A stretch of 5,149 nt of DNA from Sedimentisphaerales bacterium. Its GTDB lineage: Bacteria; Planctomycetota; Phycisphaerae; Sedimentisphaerales; SM23-30. Location of the stretch: contig JAFGDI010000141.1 of the NCBI GenBank assembly GCA_016932145.1, positions 1 through 5,149 on the forward strand, written 5' to 3'. This document shows, one piece after another, positions 4,544 through 5,149 of this stretch. A program made the translations under genes and the position numbers. Every line of letters begins with the position of its first letter. Positions within the stretch are counted from its first letter, which is position 1. The notes under the pieces were generated by a model. The model was given only the letters and a program-made list of their open reading frames with translations. It ran no database searches and had not been told where the DNA came from.

Positions 4544-4614
4544 GCAAAGCCGTTATGCGACAGCCATCCCTCCTTCCCCAATTAGGCTGTACATGCGGCT
4601 TTGCGATTTTTTTT
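4544..4614 (+). terminator. rho-independent terminator of the candidate sRNA
   Basis: GCAAAGCCG pairs with CGGCTTTGC (4544-4552, 4596-4604). Above it, an internal irregularity with ATG/CAT pairing leads to ACAGCC/GGCTGT (4560-4565, 4585-4590) around a C-rich loop. Eight T residues (4607-4614) follow. It may also be the first effective terminator for speDE readthrough. Confidence 0.85.
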
Positions 4615-4656
4615 CTCCCGCAAGGTAGAGTCAAGAACAATGGGGTACTTAACAAC

Positions 4657-4699
4657 AAAGCCTGCATTGTGCCAGAGAGCATAATGCAGGCTTTTTTTT
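4657..4699 (+). terminator. second strong rho-independent terminator
   Basis: AAAGCCTGCATTGTGC (4657-4672) pairs with GCATAATGCAGGCTTT (4679-4694) over 16 bp with one G-T wobble. The loop is CAGAGA, and a run of eight T residues (4692-4699) starts within the stem. It is only 42 bases after the previous terminator, and no obvious promoter or gene lies between them. The MITE-like element begins two bases after its T run. A looser T-rich tail on the other strand may give weak minus-strand activity. Confidence 0.88.
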
Positions 4700-4712
4700 C
4701 GTAGAGACGCAT

Positions 4713-4742
4713 GATTATGCGTCTTCTGATTATGCGTCTTCT
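4713..4742 (+). repeat. tandem 15-bp repeat in the left end of the element
   Basis: GATTATGCGTCTTCT occurs twice in exact succession (4713-4727 and 4728-4742). The first copy contains the loop and inner arm of the left terminal hairpin. This looks like slippage duplication of the hairpin half. The right end has only one copy, so the two ends are not symmetric inward of the 24-bp repeat. Confidence 0.85.
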
Positions 4743-4780
4743 GAATGCAGACCGGCATAGAATGAAATTCTGAGACCGTT

Positions 4781-4883
4781 CACGGTTATTGTAAAAAGTA
4801 AAAAGTGAAAGGTTAAAAGTAAAGGATCGGACAGAATCCTTTTACCTTTTACCTTTAACTTTTGACTTTTCACCGTAATCGTG
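4781..4883. repeat. imperfect internal inverted repeat of the element
   Basis: A purine-rich left arm ending GTAAAGGAT (4819-4827) is mirrored by a pyrimidine-rich right arm starting ATCCTTTTACC (4836-4846). The arms extend outward to CACGGTTA (4781-4788) and TAATCGTG (4876-4883), with small gaps and G-T pairs. The loop is about 8 nt. The arms consist of AAAAGT- and GTAAAAG-like units, so part of the match is low complexity. Confidence 0.6.
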
Positions 4884-4927
4884 TGAATAATTACGAAAAT
4901 CTGAGACGCATAATCATGCGTCTCTAC

Positions 4928-5149
4928 AATTTTAACATGAATCCAATCTAAATCTAACGACCAGAGCATAAGCTACTAGTGAAATAGATATTTACATTAG
5001 GTAACCGTTCACAGCTATTAAATAGATTGCAGAGTTAACTGTGAACAAAACTGTTTATTAGCAAGTAATAAGTAACAAGAAACAAGCTCACGATTCTCGC
5101 TCCGCTCGAAACTATCTGATTTTATTGCAGGCAAAGCCTGCTCAAAACA
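4928..5149. other. non-coding tail with small palindromes and repeat scraps
   Basis: No gene is visible in this stretch. GTTCACAG (5007-5014) and CTGTGAAC (5039-5046) form an 8-bp inverted repeat. ACCGTTCAC (5004-5012) also occurs inside the upstream element at 4775-4783. A perfect hairpin, GCAGGC/GCCTGC with loop AAA, lies at 5127-5141 without a T tract. AAGTAATAAGTAACAAGAAA is a repetitive A-rich run (5063-5082). The stretch looks like decayed repeat material rather than a functional unit. Confidence 0.45.

Larger units (their letters stand above)
4459..4614 (+). ncRNA. candidate small regulatory RNA with C-rich anti-SD-like loop
   Basis: The unit has its own promoter (4425-4452), no credible ORF and a strong terminator. 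From the 5' end, a purine-rich lead is followed by a hairpin, GTACCGC/GCGGTAT (4476-4482, 4487-4493), with a GAAA tetraloop. Next comes a purine-rich linker, then an unpaired C-rich tandem repeat (4517-4540). The terminator hairpin (4544-4604) ends in eight T residues. Its 19-nt loop contains CCCTCCTTCCCC (4568-4579), complementary to an extended Shine-Dalgarno sequence. Exposed C-rich loops that pair with SD sites are a known design in trans-acting sRNAs, for example the UCCC loops of staphylococcal sRNAs. The role here is inference. It could also be the 3' UTR of speDE or an RNA of a family I do not recognise. Confidence 0.5.
4701..4927. mobile_element. MITE-like element with 24-bp terminal inverted repeats
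   Basis: The 24 bases at 4701-4724 are the exact reverse complement of 4904-4927. They begin GTAGAGACGCAT and end ATGCGTCTCTAC. Each end is itself a hairpin: AGACGCAT/ATGCGTCT with a four-base loop (GATT on the left, AATC on the right). The core is a second, imperfect inverted repeat (4781-4883), so the whole element could fold into one long hairpin. There is no coding capacity. Repeats with GTAGAGACG ends and CGTCTCTAC partners are familiar to me as dispersed palindromes in several bacterial phyla, some linked to REP-type transposases. Mobilisation in trans is therefore plausible but not shown. No clear target-site duplication is visible. Confidence 0.75.

Noticed and set aside
4459..4614. 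Cyclic-di-GMP (GEMM) or another known riboswitch
   Set aside because: The words CAAAGCC and a GAAA loop recall GEMM RNAs, but the two-helix arrangement and the conserved joining sequences are absent, and no gene follows.
4492..4704. A 70-codon plus-strand frame starting MRERDKLTNH
   Set aside because: It has no SD and runs through the tandem repeat, two terminator hairpins and two T8 runs. Its composition follows the hairpins rather than any protein.
4455..4969. Minus-strand frames of 79-85 codons
   Set aside because: They are read through terminator stems and the inverted repeats of the MITE-like element, and show low-complexity, non-protein-like composition.
1..5149. tRNA or rRNA genes
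   Set aside because: No T-arm GTTCRANNC with matching acceptor, D-arm and anticodon arms, and no conserved rRNA stretch, was found on either strand by eye.

Overview
The window is a stretch of an AT-leaning bacterial chromosome with short genes, long structured intergenic regions and many rho-independent terminators. The gene set is a small Cys-rich protein of DUF6485 type, an AhpD-like CxxC protein, an SPFH/prohibitin-like membrane protein and a speD-speE pair. This suggests a Gram-negative, probably anaerobic bacterium, possibly of the Planctomycetes/PVC or deltaproteobacterial kind. That taxonomic guess is inference only; no rRNA or clade-specific marker is present.

Layout. Positions 1-120 hold the likely last codons of an upstream gene and its terminator. 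Positions 168-300 (minus strand) hold a compact RNA-like fold ending in a ten-T run. The Cys-rich gene lies at 435-629 on the minus strand. It is divergent from the AhpD-like gene at 795-1175, which has a sigma-70-type promoter at 682-711 and a strong bidirectional terminator at 1305-1346. The SPFH gene follows at 1490-2428. Downstream lie a palindrome at its stop codon, an eroded 3' fragment of a second AhpD-like gene (2535-2615) and a 72-nt terminator hairpin (2661-2737). A possible 35-codon membrane peptide comes next (2753-2860).

Polyamine operon. A near-consensus promoter (2874-2901) drives a leader of about 110 nt with an attenuator-like hairpin, then speD (3024-3425) and speE (3418-4275), which overlap by 8 nt. 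SpeD makes decarboxylated S-adenosylmethionine and SpeE uses it to convert putrescine to spermidine. The translation start of speD is ambiguous: an SD-proximal ATG lies 7 nt upstream in another frame.

Right end. No protein gene is visible after 4275. A promoter (4425-4452) precedes what looks like a stand-alone small regulatory RNA (about 4459-4614). It has a GNRA hairpin, a tandem C-rich 12-bp repeat and a terminator whose loop resembles an anti-Shine-Dalgarno sequence. A second strong terminator (4657-4699) follows. Immediately next to it is a 227-bp MITE-like element (4701-4927) with perfect 24-bp terminal inverted repeats. The last 220 bases carry only small palindromes and repeat scraps. 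The candidate sRNA, the minus-strand RNA fold and the speD leader are the best leads for undescribed biology.
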